Shown piece by piece: positions 12,580-24,000 of a DNA stretch of 64,000 bases (its first letter is position 1; each line of letters starts with the position of its first letter). The notes below the pieces were generated by a model that was not told the origin of the DNA, did no database searches, and saw nothing but the letters and a program-made list of their open reading frames with translations. Both the position numbers and the translations under genes were made by a program. Origin of the DNA: Botrytis cinerea B05.10 (lineage: Eukaryota; Ascomycota; Leotiomycetes; Helotiales; Sclerotiniaceae); contig NC_037323.1 in the NCBI RefSeq assembly GCF_000143535.2, positions 124,001 through 188,000 on the forward strand, in the 5' to 3' direction.

Positions 12580-13632
12580 TCAGCGGTCAATCTTTAATCC
12601 AGGAATATATGTTTCCAACTGATCAGTTAAAGTAGGATTTCTCTTTATTACGGATAGCGGCGTCTGACCTTCGTCATCTTCAGCATTGATGTCGGCACCA
12701 CGGTCTAGCAATATCTTGACAACGGGTAGGTAAGCTCCTTGAACGATGGCATACATCAATGGTGTCCAACAATATTTGTCTTTCGATTCAATATTCGCAC
12801 CGCAATCCAATAATAAACTGATCATCTTTTCGCGCTGAGAATCAATAGCCCAAAACAACGGTGTTCGACCTTCCCCATCCTCCCCATCGATAACATCAGA
12901 CTTTGTAAGCAAGAGCTTGAGTACTGACAGATGCTCTGTTGAGATAGTTACTTTGACAGCCTGTATAAATAGATGATTCGTCTTCGTGGTTTCAGTCTGT
13001 GAACAAACGCCCTGGTCTAACAAAACTGCAACTACAGCGGCATCCCCCCCGAAAATAGCTTGAAAAAGTGTGTTATGAGGGGATTCCATTCTTAAGTCGA
13101 CCTCGGCACCCCTCTTTAACAACAACTTCACAACAGTCGTGCGCCCTACTAAAGCAGCTATATCTAATGATGTCATACCATCACCGTATCCTGCGTTGAT
13201 CTCAGCACCATTTTCCAAGCATAATTTGACTATTGCCTCGTGACCCCATCTAGCAGCGTGCATCAGCGGCGTCCAGCCTAGACTCAGCTCGTTTTTATCT
13301 CTTAAGTTTGCATTCATGCCATTTTGTAAGAGAAACTTAGCCATTTCTTCGCGTCCAAATTGCGAGGCCTCTAACAGCGCTGTGCTAAAAACATCATTTT
13401 CACAATCAAACCTGGCGCCTTTTCCTAATAAAAAACTCGCTATGCTCGTATGCCCACCAATGATAGCATGTTCAATGGGCGTTTTATTCTGGAAATCAAT
13501 GCAAGTAACCTCGGCGCCTTTTTCTAATAACAATTCAACTATTTTCTTGTGCCCATTATAGGCAGCATTTATTAGAGGTGTTTGATTGCTTACATCCCGA
13601 CAATCAATCTCAGCACCTTTCTCCAACAGCAA
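12580..13632 (-). CDS. Ankyrin-repeat C-terminal part of a frameshifted HET-NACHT-ANK gene
   Basis: This 350-residue frame is made almost entirely of about ten ankyrin repeats (TPLINAAYNGHKKIVELLLE, WTPLMHAARWGHEAIVKLCL, TPLFWAIDSQREKMISLLLD and so on) ending GLKIDR. It directly continues the 13644-16775 frame in another reading frame. Before its first Met the same frame extends upstream as YQGHLDIVKLLLEKGAEID to about 13670, i.e. the rest of the ankyrin repeat begun in the upstream frame. I therefore read it as the 3' part of one gene spanning 12580-16775, broken by loss of one base, rather than a free-standing gene. Ankyrin repeats in such proteins are the ligand- or partner-recognition end. 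If translated alone it would need internal initiation. Confidence 0.8.
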   Translation of the reverse strand: MLLEKGAEIDCRDVSNQTPLINAAYNGHKKIVELLLEKGAEVTCIDFQNKTPIEHAIIGGHTSIASFLLGKGARFDCENDVFSTALLEASQFGREEMAKFLLQNGMNANLRDKNELSLGWTPLMHAARWGHEAIVKLCLENGAEINAGYGDGMTSLDIAALVGRTTVVKLLLKRGAEVDLRMESPHNTLFQAIFGGDAAVVAVLLDQGVCSQTETTKTNHLFIQAVKVTISTEHLSVLKLLLTKSDVIDGEDGEGRTPLFWAIDSQREKMISLLLDCGANIESKDKYCWTPLMYAIVQGAYLPVVKILLDRGADINAEDDEGQTPLSVIKRNPTLTDQLETYIPGLKIDR

Positions 13633-13643
13633 TTTGACTATGT

Positions 13644-16600
13644 CTAAGTGTCCTTGATAGTAGCCGTTGTCAAAGGTGTTCTTTTGTCAATTCCCTTATT
13701 GTTGATCTCAGCGCCTTTCTCCAATAGCAATTTGACTATGCTTCTGCATCCACTAACAATAGCATTCACTAGAAGGATCTGCATTGTTTCACTCTTGGAG
13801 TTTACTTCAGCACCACTTTCCAATAAAAATCTGGCTACAATATCCTGCGCACGTACAGTAGCCCGGAATAACAAATTTTCGCCACCTTCAATACCCTCGT
13901 CCAATTTGCCGATATACTTTTCCGAGCCGAGTATGATAATCAGTGGTATCTCAAGATCGTTATCTGAAAGATATGATCTTACATCCCGTTTCCGAGAATA
14001 AGTGAAGCTGCGCCCAATGTTTATACTCTTGATTCCATTTAGGCAATGCTGTTTCCACAAGCCATGAACCAGAGAATCTGAGGGGTAGGTTTCCAATTCA
14101 ATGTCTAGGAGCGCGTGGACAGCTTCATGGCTTTCAGTAGCCAGAGCGGCGAAGATTGACGGCCCATAACGCTGCTCTTCGACGTCGAAGCAAGAATTCT
14201 TCCGAGGACAAATTCGAATAAGACTCGCTAGATTTCTTTCTGCGAAGAGGTAAAGAGTAGTTACCGACTCCGTATACCGTCGTATTTCGTGGTTCTCGAA
14301 ATAGTTGTTCACGAATACCCATAGATGAGTGGGAAACGTTGCTAGGAAGTCTGCCTGCTCTATGTAGTTTTGTTGAGCAAGATTGGCGTGATACAGGATG
14401 TTGGACACTGAATAATCGAGGAATGGAAACCTCGATTTGATTTCCTCTTGGAACCTTGACTGTGCTTCCTTGGAACGTTGCGCGGGTGGAATTCCTGTTT
14501 GGGGATGTGTTGTGTTCAAAAATGGATATTTTATGTTACGACATTCCCAGAAATTTGATTCGCTAAAGTTAAAATATTTTATAACTTTTTGGTTGACGAC
14601 AGCGTTTAGTTGAGTCAAACAACAATTCTTTAACGTGTCGTGCCCATGACCGACAAAACTTCCGGAACTTCCAGACCATTGGGACTCGTATTTACCCAAC
14701 AGAAAATCTCGAACAGATTCATGGATGAATTGTACGTCTGAAGCTTTATTCTTCGTCACTTCTGCCAAGCCTTTAGACGAGCTCCTCACAAACAACTTCA
14801 TTTGGTCAACGTTGACATCATCCTGGTCCCAAGAACCCATACATTCTCCATCAAGACCAATTTGAGTTGCAAAATAGAGTTCTTGTGGCTTCAAGGGACG
14901 ATTCGCGAACAGGATCAACTTCAGACAAAGCTGTAGTTCTTCGAGGTTCTCTCCATCACGCTTGAGGATCATTTCGAACAAATCGTTTAATCCTGGTGGA
15001 ATTTCAGTGAGACGCTTACTGATTTTCTTAATGGAAATGATGCCGGTCGAATACTCAGAATTGAGAATGTCAAGAACCAAGACGACCCAGAGAAAAATGC
15101 CAGAAGATTTTTGGAGGATCTCGGTCCGAAGTGTCTCGGCTTGTTTGGATCTACCTAGTCTTAACTTCGACTTGATATAGTGCTGAATATCCTCCATATG
15201 ACCGATTTCATCTTCTAGAGTCAGTTCAATACCCTTCTGGATGACTATAGTGGGATAATGTCGACTAGAAAAGCATATCTGCAAGCTAACTTGCGAAATT
15301 CCTGCAAGCTCACATAATTCTTCAAAAAAGAACACCATTCCGCTTGCTTGCTTCTGGTCACATTCATCCAGAGCATCGATGAATATCATTAGTGACCTAC
15401 TTCCAAGCTTTTCTACAGTATGCTTCAACGTCTGCTTTAGAGCTGCTTCGCTCCAACCATTTCTTTCAACGCCTCTCGCGCCATCAGCTGTCATCCAATC
15501 CAAGCTATCTCTAAGCTCCACCACCTTTTCAAAAAGCTGGTGCAGAAGAGAGCGATACAAACCAGTAGTCGTTCTCTCTTCAATCGTACCACGTGCGAGA
15601 AAAAAGAACGACAACGTGATCTTTGAGAAATCGCCTTTTGTCTTAAGCTTAGCCTCCTCGAAGAGTAGTTTCATCAAAGTTGACTTTCCAGTACCGGGGT
15701 TGCCTTTGATCCAAAGAAATCCTTCATGATCTTGCCGTTTTGAAACATCGTTCCATGATAAGTATTCCGATTTGGTAAGAAACCAACGGCATGTTGTTCC
15801 CTGGGCAGCGGTCAAACTCGTTAGACGCTCATCGATTTTGGGGAAGTAGAGTTGATCTATAATAGATTGTCTTGTGGTAGCATCAATTTCATTCGTAGGA
15901 TACTCGTAAACTGGTTCGGGGTCTTCTGAGGTTTGAAGGCGGGAGAGATGATTGGAGGATTGATCATGTGAGATTTTTGATCGTTTTGTGGAGCTGAAAC
16001 CGGCAGCAGAAAAGGCTGGCGTGTCATCGAGAGTGTGTTTCTTTGCGCGCTTTTCAATTTCTTCTCCGAGCCTTCTAAACGAATTTTTTGATCGTTCGCC
16101 GTAGATGAGTGGCATATGGACATCAAAAATGCCCAATAAGCAATAGGCTTTGTCTTCTTCACGCTTTGTCTCGCGGTTTTTTGCCCATGACATTCGCTCA
16201 TCAATGCTGAAATCAGACAAGTTCTGTCCATGAAGCGCTGATGTCTCAATCCCAGTAATTTCGTGAATTAAATGCTCCAGAGATCTCTTATCGCCAAGCA
16301 GCATACCATTCGAGCAGAAGAACTGGACTGATCTTGGTGCAATAAGCTCTTGAAGTGTCCAACCACGAGTGAACCATCGACTCGCTTTGAAAATTAGTTG
16401 CCAGGAAGAACTAACTTGATCAGTTCTGTTTGTTGAAACATCTGACAGGTACACATAGCATTTAGTCGCGTTCTGATACCAGCGAAACATAGAGTTGATA
16501 GCCTCTTGGAGTTCGGCACTACTAGACTTGTCGATACAGCAAGTATCCACCCAGAAGTATTGTAAGCCATCGCGTTTAGCTTGTTCGCCACAAAATTGAA

Positions 16601-16775
16601 GCTTTCGATAACCAGATTTGTTCTGTCCAGTATCGTTCATAAGGTCTTGGAAGGTGAGCTCATCTGCATCTGCCCCCCATGTGTGCGATAGGATAGCGTA
16701 TTCTGGAATATCACTGCCGGCAAGATTTCTGACCAGATCGAACCGGCCTTCGCTATTGCATTCCAATAAGTGCAT
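13644..16775 (-). CDS. HET-domain / NACHT NLR-like protein, N-terminal part (heterokaryon-incompatibility type)
   Basis: A 1043-residue frame. The HET domain occupies roughly residues 1-230: YAILSHTWG at 26-34, then LQYFWVDTCCIDK and an AELQEAINSMFRWY block. A NACHT-type NTPase follows, with Walker A GNPGTGKST near residue 357 and Walker B LMIFIDALDECD near 461-472, then a helical region. Ankyrin repeats begin near residue 960. This is the architecture of fungal NLR-like proteins of the HET-E/HNWD kind, with ankyrin instead of WD repeats. They sense non-self and trigger cell death after hyphal fusion; that role is inferred here from the family. The frame stops at TAG 13644-13646 in the middle of an ankyrin repeat, while the repeat continues in the -1 frame, so the gene appears broken or needs frameshifting. 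The start matches the usual MRLL-type N-terminus of HET proteins. No intron is needed. Confidence 0.85.
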   Translation of the reverse strand: MHLLECNSEGRFDLVRNLAGSDIPEYAILSHTWGADADELTFQDLMNDTGQNKSGYRKLQFCGEQAKRDGLQYFWVDTCCIDKSSSAELQEAINSMFRWYQNATKCYVYLSDVSTNRTDQVSSSWQLIFKASRWFTRGWTLQELIAPRSVQFFCSNGMLLGDKRSLEHLIHEITGIETSALHGQNLSDFSIDERMSWAKNRETKREEDKAYCLLGIFDVHMPLIYGERSKNSFRRLGEEIEKRAKKHTLDDTPAFSAAGFSSTKRSKISHDQSSNHLSRLQTSEDPEPVYEYPTNEIDATTRQSIIDQLYFPKIDERLTSLTAAQGTTCRWFLTKSEYLSWNDVSKRQDHEGFLWIKGNPGTGKSTLMKLLFEEAKLKTKGDFSKITLSFFFLARGTIEERTTTGLYRSLLHQLFEKVVELRDSLDWMTADGARGVERNGWSEAALKQTLKHTVEKLGSRSLMIFIDALDECDQKQASGMVFFFEELCELAGISQVSLQICFSSRHYPTIVIQKGIELTLEDEIGHMEDIQHYIKSKLRLGRSKQAETLRTEILQKSSGIFLWVVLVLDILNSEYSTGIISIKKISKRLTEIPPGLNDLFEMILKRDGENLEELQLCLKLILFANRPLKPQELYFATQIGLDGECMGSWDQDDVNVDQMKLFVRSSSKGLAEVTKNKASDVQFIHESVRDFLLGKYESQWSGSSGSFVGHGHDTLKNCCLTQLNAVVNQKVIKYFNFSESNFWECRNIKYPFLNTTHPQTGIPPAQRSKEAQSRFQEEIKSRFPFLDYSVSNILYHANLAQQNYIEQADFLATFPTHLWVFVNNYFENHEIRRYTESVTTLYLFAERNLASLIRICPRKNSCFDVEEQRYGPSIFAALATESHEAVHALLDIELETYPSDSLVHGLWKQHCLNGIKSINIGRSFTYSRKRDVRSYLSDNDLEIPLIIILGSEKYIGKLDEGIEGGENLLFRATVRAQDIVARFLLESGAEVNSKSETMQILLVNAIVSGCRSIVKLLLEKGAEINNKGIDKRTPLTTATIKDT

Positions 16776-19683
16776 TTGGATTGATTAGAGTAGAACTTGA
16801 GAACACAATGTTAAACAAAAAAGTGTACCTGGATATGTTTGAGAGCATCAGTGCAAAGAATTGAGGTTTCGGTCAGCTGGGCGGGTGTCTTGACGTTGCA
16901 TTGAGGCGAAGTCATAGCTAGCCAATTATATGCTGAATACTGTGGTAAGGTCTGCAAACCACGTTGCAGTTCATGGGTAGATATAGAAAGGCCAATCATG
17001 GCTCTTCGGCTTTGGCCCCACTATCTTCAATCACCAACGAGGCAACGACTTCATCAGCGAAGAAGATATTTGGATTTATACCACCTCATCATCACATTCT
17101 TATAAGTTTTCATTCGTGATCCTTAGCTTGATTTTATGATTTGTGTTCTCCAATTTCCGTGTTCCCAAGCCTGTGATTCCTTGAGACTTTTCCTTGACTC
17201 TCTATCCCCCACATTCTTCTTTATATTTGATATCCCAAGACTTCATTTTGCTATTTTTGAATTTGCATAGAACTTGACTCTGTGGGAGTAGTCTCATCCG
17301 AGCCTTCAATAAGGACATATTCCCAAAATGGTTACAAAATGTTCAAGTCTTTCTGACTTCCAAGTGACATCTCTTTTCATTCAGGATAAGGCTTAGCGAG
17401 ACAAAATGTATTCATAACCGAAGCATTGTTTGTTCTGTCATCATAAAAGACCTCCTGGGCTACAAGCGTATGGGCTATCTGCAGCTCTGGGTCATCATAA
17501 ATCATACCTTCTCATCTTTGATTCTCATTGACATTCTCATCCCAAAGCTCGAAAGAAAAGAGGAGATAATTCATAATAATAGCCCTAATATCTTCTATAC
17601 GAGTTCGAAAGCGCCAAATAACAGCCAAGTAAGAATTTACAAGAACGGATCGAGAATCTGTGCATCTTAGCAAGTATTCCCAGGGGTCATCATTCGCGAG
17701 GAGGAAAAGGATGAACAAGAAGCGAGTCACTCCGGAGCTGTAGATGCTCCAATCATTCTTGATTGATCTCGGAATTCTTCGAACATATTAAGAAACCTTC
17801 ATTCAAACCTCAAAAAAGCATACCACAATACGAAGTTACCAGGATTATGCTACTGGCTGGTTATACTGTTCTCATATTTCCAAGTAGGACCTCGTCTCTC
17901 CCCGCTTACTCCATCTATTTCTCAGCACATCCCACAACCGAAATCCCCATACCATCTACCAAAACCAAACCACCAATTCCGCAACAAACGAACTAATAAA
18001 CCAAAAACCACATCATAAAATCAAACACCAATAGAACAAACCCAGACCCTCAAAGCATATCCATAACAAGATCCATAAAGAAGTAGAGTAGAGTATCGAC
18101 CCAGAATCCCAATATCACGTTTTGCACTACCTACTTCTCTACTCTATCCCATTCCCTTATATTATGTTCTACCGCTTAGCAACTACACTTCTCATGAATA
18201 CAATATTTTGTTATACCATTTCTATATCACTCCTCTAACCCTTTACTACTCTTGAACACTTCACGTCACTTCACTTCCCTCACAAGACAACTCTATTCAC
18301 TACCCCTCCACCCCCGCCTTTCCCCCTCCAAAGCAATCTCTCCCCAAAACCTCTCCCCCCAACCCTCTCCACCATCCTCTCCATCTCCAATCATCCATCC
18401 CCAATCCACCCACCAGAAACTCCACCAAACAACCCCCCCTTCCCCCCTTTCCCCCTTCCCCCCAGATCAAATCCAATCACCCACTCAAATCCCTCTCCCT
18501 ACCAACCTACTCATCTACCCACCCCTCACCTATAATCCAGTTCTCAAACCCCCACAAATCGCTCACCAATTGTACATCGTACAGCACAGTACGATACGAA
18601 TAAAATATATCCACAACATCAGAACCAACTCTTAACCCTTAACCCTCATTGCCCATCCCTCATCCCTCAGTACTCACGTGATCCCAATCCCAATCTTCAC
18701 CTCAACCTCCACCTCTACCTCGATTCTATCCCCAATCCCCAATCCAAACACAAACTCTCAATCCCAGATTTATATTCCCATCTCCATATTCTATTTCCAT
18801 TCTCCTCTTCATCGCCCCCTCTTGCTATACACTCCCTCCATCCAACCATCTTCCTCACTCCTCTTTCTTCGTCCCTCAATTTCCATTCATCCATTATCAA
18901 CCTACAGAATCATCATTTCATACTTGACATCAGACACAAACCTCGCTCTATCCCTCGAAGGATGATTGCGCGCAAAACTGATATAAGCAGTACACAGGTT
19001 GGTCGTAATTGTAAATGTAAATGTATCTGATTTGAATTTTCAATTTTATGAATTTATTTTTTGAGTTTATACAAGAAAGACTGATTGACTGACTACTATG
19101 ACCACCATTTCCCATCCAAATCCGTTTTCTCTCAAATTCTGACATCCCTCTCTGATCCTGTCTCAAGAACCAGATGTCACCTCATCTCACTTTTTTTCAA
19201 GTCAATCAATCTCCCCTCTCTCCCACACCTCTCATCAGATATCTTCACACCCTCATTCGAATCTCCCAACGTGGTGTAATATCTGTATGTAAATCGCGGA
19301 ACCTTGAAATCGCCACAAAAAAAAATCCCTAAGATGTGTTTCTTGAACGGTAAAAACACAAGACAGAACTCCTTCGGCTCCAATCCCAATTTCCCCGTCT
19401 AATTACAATAAAAGACATTATTCTCCAGCTGTCAACAATCCACACTCGAAGAGACCAATTCAAGATCAATTCAGCACTTCTTCCGACAAAACAAATAACC
19501 ATGTCCATCGTTTGATAATCACGTATGGTGAATCATCGTCATGTTAACAAAGTATGAAATCGAAACCCAATATTGACAATTGATAGGGCTTAACAGGTAT
19601 GTAAACCTCAAAAATGCGCGCTCAAATGCATCAATCCAGAAAGAACAAAGTAAAAACCCCTCAAATTTTGCATCTTTTACACC
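16776..19683. other. Intergenic stretch with a strongly strand-biased, G-poor tract
   Basis: No gene is supported. The left part is the promoter side of the HET-NACHT-ANK gene. From about 17,880 to 18,960 the plus strand is rich in C, A and T and very poor in G (five G in 18,301-18,540). Plus-strand frames here are Pro/Ser/Thr-rich simply because of this composition. The right end should include the 3' untranslated region of the membrane-protein gene ending at 19,684. Confidence 0.5.
18425..18464. repeat. C-rich homopyrimidine tract
   Basis: A run of C and T broken only by a few A, with several C6 blocks, lies inside the larger G-free stretch. Its G-rich complement has repeated G runs and could in principle form triplex or quadruplex structure. 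Confidence 0.6.
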
Positions 19684-21984
19684 TCACATACCTTGACGCA
19701 TACCCCATTCTGGTTTCAGAGTCGTAGCCATATCATCCTTGGTAAAGACGATATCTTGAGGAATTTTACTGATACGATAAGCACCATTTCTAATCGCATT
19801 TGCTTGAACCGATGAAATTCCACTCTTGTTACTTCGGATACTACCAGCGTCACTCATATTCTCTGGATCCCTGAATTTTCTTGGAGGAGCGAAATCAAGG
19901 GATGTGAAAGTACCAGATTTCCTCAACATGTGGCTGTATAATATGTTAGTTTATTTATTCTACTCTTGAATGAGAGAATTAGCAAGGGAGAAACTTACGG
20001 GCTTGGCATTGCGGCAAGTTCATCATATGCTCCAACAATTGGTGCAAATGCTGGAAGTGCAGGTGAATATGGTCGTCTTTCACCGAAAGGACTTTCAGAT
20101 CGACCGGCAACACGATCACGGACATTTAATTCTGGTGCAAAGTCGAGTGTGTTGAGTAAAGCAAATGAGTCGTCCTTGAGCTTGGATGGGGTAGGTAACG
20201 AAGTAAGTGGTTCAGGGGGTGGCAAATTCTTTCTTGGAGATGGCATAGGACCGCGCTGAGAAGCAGACGAAGATGCTCTTGGTCCTTCATTGAATGGCAT
20301 TCTAGGAGGTCCACGCATTGAGGAACCACCCATTGAACCATGCATAGAACGTGGTGGTGCTCCTTGAAATCTTGGTGCACGTGGAGGTGGTGTCATAGCA
20401 CGACGAGAAATTGGTTCGGCATATGGCAAAACGAAGCTGTTGGTAGCTGGATCGAAGTAAGTAGAATCTCCTGGACCAGGATAGTTCGCTTCATAATCTT
20501 CAATGTATTGACCTTGTGGAGCTGGTTTTGAGTCATCAAAATATTCCTTGTAGAAAGATCTAATTCTGTTGGCACGAGTTTCAGGATCCTCTGCAGCATC
20601 AGCTGGAGCATCAGGAGGCAATGGTCGGAAACCCATGGAAAGTCTTTTGGGGTCAAATCCAGGAGCACCCAAACCAGCTTGAGCAAATTCTTCGGGTGGG
20701 ACATCCATAGAGTAACGGTTTGCCTTGTTATTTGCGGCTTCGCGAGCAGGAGATGGTGGTGTAATCTCGATTCCATCACCGTAATCACTAATCTCAGAGT
20801 TTCGGGGCTTTGGTTGCGGTTGTGCAGTAGGTTTTGGATCCATTGGTAATGTGTTGATTGCTGGAGGGGGTGCTTTACGAGTTGTATTTGGCTTTGGTTC
20901 GGCGGGACCAGTTGAAGCAGCAGCGGATGGATCAGAAATGATTAAGGAGCCTAGGTAATTGTTACTATCTCTGATCGCATTATAATGGTTTCCAGCATAA
21001 GATTCCCGGTCCGGATAGGGCATTGGAACGGGCATAGCAGTAGGGAACCTATCTTGGGGGCGGAAATTACCTGGTAGACCTTTTCTGGCAACATTTTGTG
21101 GAGATTCAGCTTGCTTTGGTTCCGCTGGCATGTTAGCAGGTGGGATTGAGTTTGACTTTGGTGGTGGAGAAGAGCCGGTTGAAGGTGGAGTTGTTCTTGA
21201 CATTGCAGCAGCATTTGATAGGAGACCTTGTCCATCCGGGGAGCCAGCATCGTACATCTTGGAAGGAGCTGCACTTGATTCGGTCATAATCGAAGATCCA
21301 TTGCGGCCCTGTTTGGAACGTATGGAGCCACCGACAGCTTCATGTACTGGACGATAAGGATCTTCGTTCGAATGAATTGTTCTTGAAAGCGAGTGAAGAC
21401 TTTCCCTAGAATTGTGGAGTTCTGGTGGTAGTAAGTATGGACTTTTACCTCCCAAATCCAAGGACATTTGTCGTGTTCTGACAGCACCCCCTTTCTCGTC
21501 ATCGAAGTTTGAGATTCCTGATTCTCCACCAGCAGTTCTCGAAATTCTACCCATACCAAAGTCCATATTCTTGGTTGGATCATTCAGATCCTCTTCCCTA
21601 GCCTTCTTCATATATCTTCGTTGCAGAATTGTGAATAAGATGATGGCGCCGCCGACAGGAATACTATCACGTTCAATGATTAGAGCTCAGAACAAACCCA
21701 CCAAAATGGTAGATAAATTAAACTTACACGATACCTAGAATAACGGGCAAAGTGTAGGCGGAAGGGCCGACTGGCTTTTCACACGCAGCAGAAGTATCAT
21801 CTGCAGCACATGTGCTTGAGGATGCGGCGGCAGAAGTTGTAGCACTTCTTACCATAAGAACTGGATCTGGTAATGACATTTTCAATATCGATGCAATGTT
21901 GCCAATGTCTTCTGCGGCCGCCTCTGCTAATGGTACTCGACGTGCCAGCCTAACAATGTTTGCTAATCTTTGATGGTCCGCCAT
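19684..21984 (-). CDS. Single-pass membrane protein with long Pro-rich cytosolic tail (unrecognised family)
   Basis: Three exons by splice signals: 21984-21728, 21663-19999 and 19933-19684, giving 723 residues. Intron 1 (64 nt) has donor GTAAGT, branch CTAAT and acceptor ATAG. Intron 2 (65 nt) has donor GTAAGT and acceptor ACAG. Splicing 1 creates a clear transmembrane helix spanning the junction at about residues 78-97 (LPVILGIVIPVGGAIILFTI), followed by a basic stop-transfer QRRYMKK. The short N-terminus carries a Ser/Thr/Ala patch with two Cys but no obvious signal peptide. The ~620-residue tail is rich in Pro, Ser and Asn with PPP and RGPP patches, probably disordered and a platform for SH3-type or kinase partners. 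The last 60 residues look conserved-style (IPQDIVFTKDDMATTLKPEW). I do not recognise a named family. A plasma-membrane sensor or scaffold role is only a guess. Confidence 0.8.
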
Positions 21985-23084
21985 ATTGGCATAGGTAATC
22001 CTGCTACCGAATTTGACTGGCTTTGTAGGAGATATCTAAAATGTGCGATCGATTAAGGAATTATAAATCGTAGTTTGCTATTATCGGAATCGTCTTGGGT
22101 ATCTTCTTCGCTCACAGGAAGGTGCGATTCGAATATGGTACTTTGTAAATAGAAGGCAGTGCGAGTGCAATGGGAAATTAATGCGTATATCAGACTTGGA
22201 AGATCGATTGGTGAATTATCTTTAATTCTTATTTCGGTATAGGACGGCCAATATGAAACAGTCGAAACGGTTGACGTAAAGTCAAAAAGTAAATAATGGA
22301 GGACTATTGAGGTTGAGAAGATAAATTTGGATTGATTGATGATTTTTACTTTTCCTCGAGAGAGTGACTGTGGTCGGAATGATGGGGGGGGAGGTGTAAA
22401 CAACGAATGAATGTGTTCTTGGAGGCAGTTATTATAAAAGGAGTGTGACGCCTGCAAGCAAGCAAGTGAGAGGATTAAGCTCCAAGAAGATGGTGATGTC
22501 TGAGAAGGATGAGGAAAAGGTCAAAGGGTTCGAGGTGAAGGGGAGAGAAAGGTAAAGGAACGAAGGTGGTTGAGAGATGGAGGAGGAGAGTGACAAAAGA
22601 GAGAAAAGCGAGAACAGAGATAGAAGATTGGATGGATTTTAGAAGATGGGCCAGAATTAAAGAGATGAGCCAGGGGTCATGATTAGCTAGTCCCAAAGTA
22701 GCTTAATCAGGGGTACGAAACCACTAAAACATGGATAAACATGGATAAATATGGATATTCTGTACTAATTTAATAGAGATCTAACTAAGGGCAGACTAGT
22801 CCGTTTTTGAGCATGATCAGATGAAGATTGGACGAACTTGATAGATAATTGGTTGTGGAGGATTCACAATTTCAATTATGGGGATAAATCCTGGATTTGT
22901 GGAGGGATAATGAAGATATGGATGATATGAGAGAAGCACAAGAATCAACACAAATTGTAGGGACGCGGAGTAAGGTATGGAGATATGTATGCATCGGCGT
23001 ATCAATCAATGTATGGACGAGGCGATAGACATAGACAATTGGCCAAGTCATTAGCATCTACTCGGTACACAGGACGAAGTGAAG

Positions 23085-23156
23085 TATATCTCCAATACTT
23101 CGAGCGCAGCGAGCTATGGGGGTCTGGGGGCTTGCCCCCATGATAAACGAGATATA
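23085..23156. repeat. GC-rich hairpin enclosed by short AT inverted repeats
   Basis: TATATCTC at 23085-23092 is matched by its reverse complement GAGATATA at 23149-23156. Between them lies a GC-rich block with the repeated motif CGAGCG/CAGCGAGC. It also holds a G5/G5/C5 arrangement: GGGGG (23126-23130) can pair with CCCCC (23135-23139) across CTTG, while ATGGGGG (23116-23122) can pair with CCCCCAT (23135-23141). The block stands out from the AT-rich surroundings. It could be a small mobile hairpin element or a structured RNA; neither is proven. Confidence 0.5.
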
Positions 23157-23986
23157 TCTGGTCTATCTACCTACGACAGCATAAGTATTGTACTATTGTA
23201 CGTACCGGTGAGTAGGTAGGTACCTAGGTTTAATCCCTCATTATTTCATTTCATATTATATATCTCTGAACACTCTGTAATATACACTTATTGAAGTCTT
23301 CACTATCATAACACCACCATAGCTACAATACTCCTATTTCTCAACTCCCAAAGTATCTAGACCATCGTTAACCGAGAAGAATCATAATTCTTTCTATCAA
23401 TAGAATTGTGAAATACTCTCGATTTCGATCAGATGTCTTAACTTTCTTGAAACCCTATTAGAAAGTCCACGTTGAATCTAAAAAAGTTAAACCTTTAGAC
23501 GTGGACAGGGTACGCAACCATTAATTTCGATGAGTAGGTGGACGAGTGAGTGAAAATAGCATTTGATGAAGCTGGAGACGTTAGAAGTAAGAGGCAAGAG
23601 AGAGGTGAAAGAGGTGGTGGCAGTGAGAGATGGATTTAAAATGACATTGTTGCTTCTCTTTTTCCCCGTCCTTCCCTGCCTCTACTCTGTTGAAATTGTT
23701 GATGTCGTCCTACTTTCTAGACGTGTTACAATTTACTGTACATACATATACCTACATCCTGTGCAATCTGTACCTGAGATGATACGGTAGGTCAGTATAT
23801 TACGAACACAACATCATTCATACATACTTGTAACATATCTTCAATAGTTGCTGAACATTTGATACAATCATCATAACTTTCGTAGGTATATTCAGCTATA
23901 CAAAACAAAATCTTCCGACACGCCTCTTTCTCCACGGAAGTATTTCCAGTATGAAACCCCAAATCTAAATGATTGAATTTTATTCT

Positions 23987-24000
23987 AAAAAAAAAAAAAA
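23987..24000. repeat. Poly(A) tract, 14 A
   Basis: A run of fourteen A on the plus strand in noncoding sequence. It has no flanking target-site duplication that I can see, so I do not call it a retroposon tail. Confidence 0.7.

Noticed and set aside
18630..18652. TTAACCCTTAACCC looks like a telomeric repeat.
   Set aside because: It is not the fungal CCCTAA unit, there are only two and a half copies, and it lies inside a C-rich low-complexity tract.
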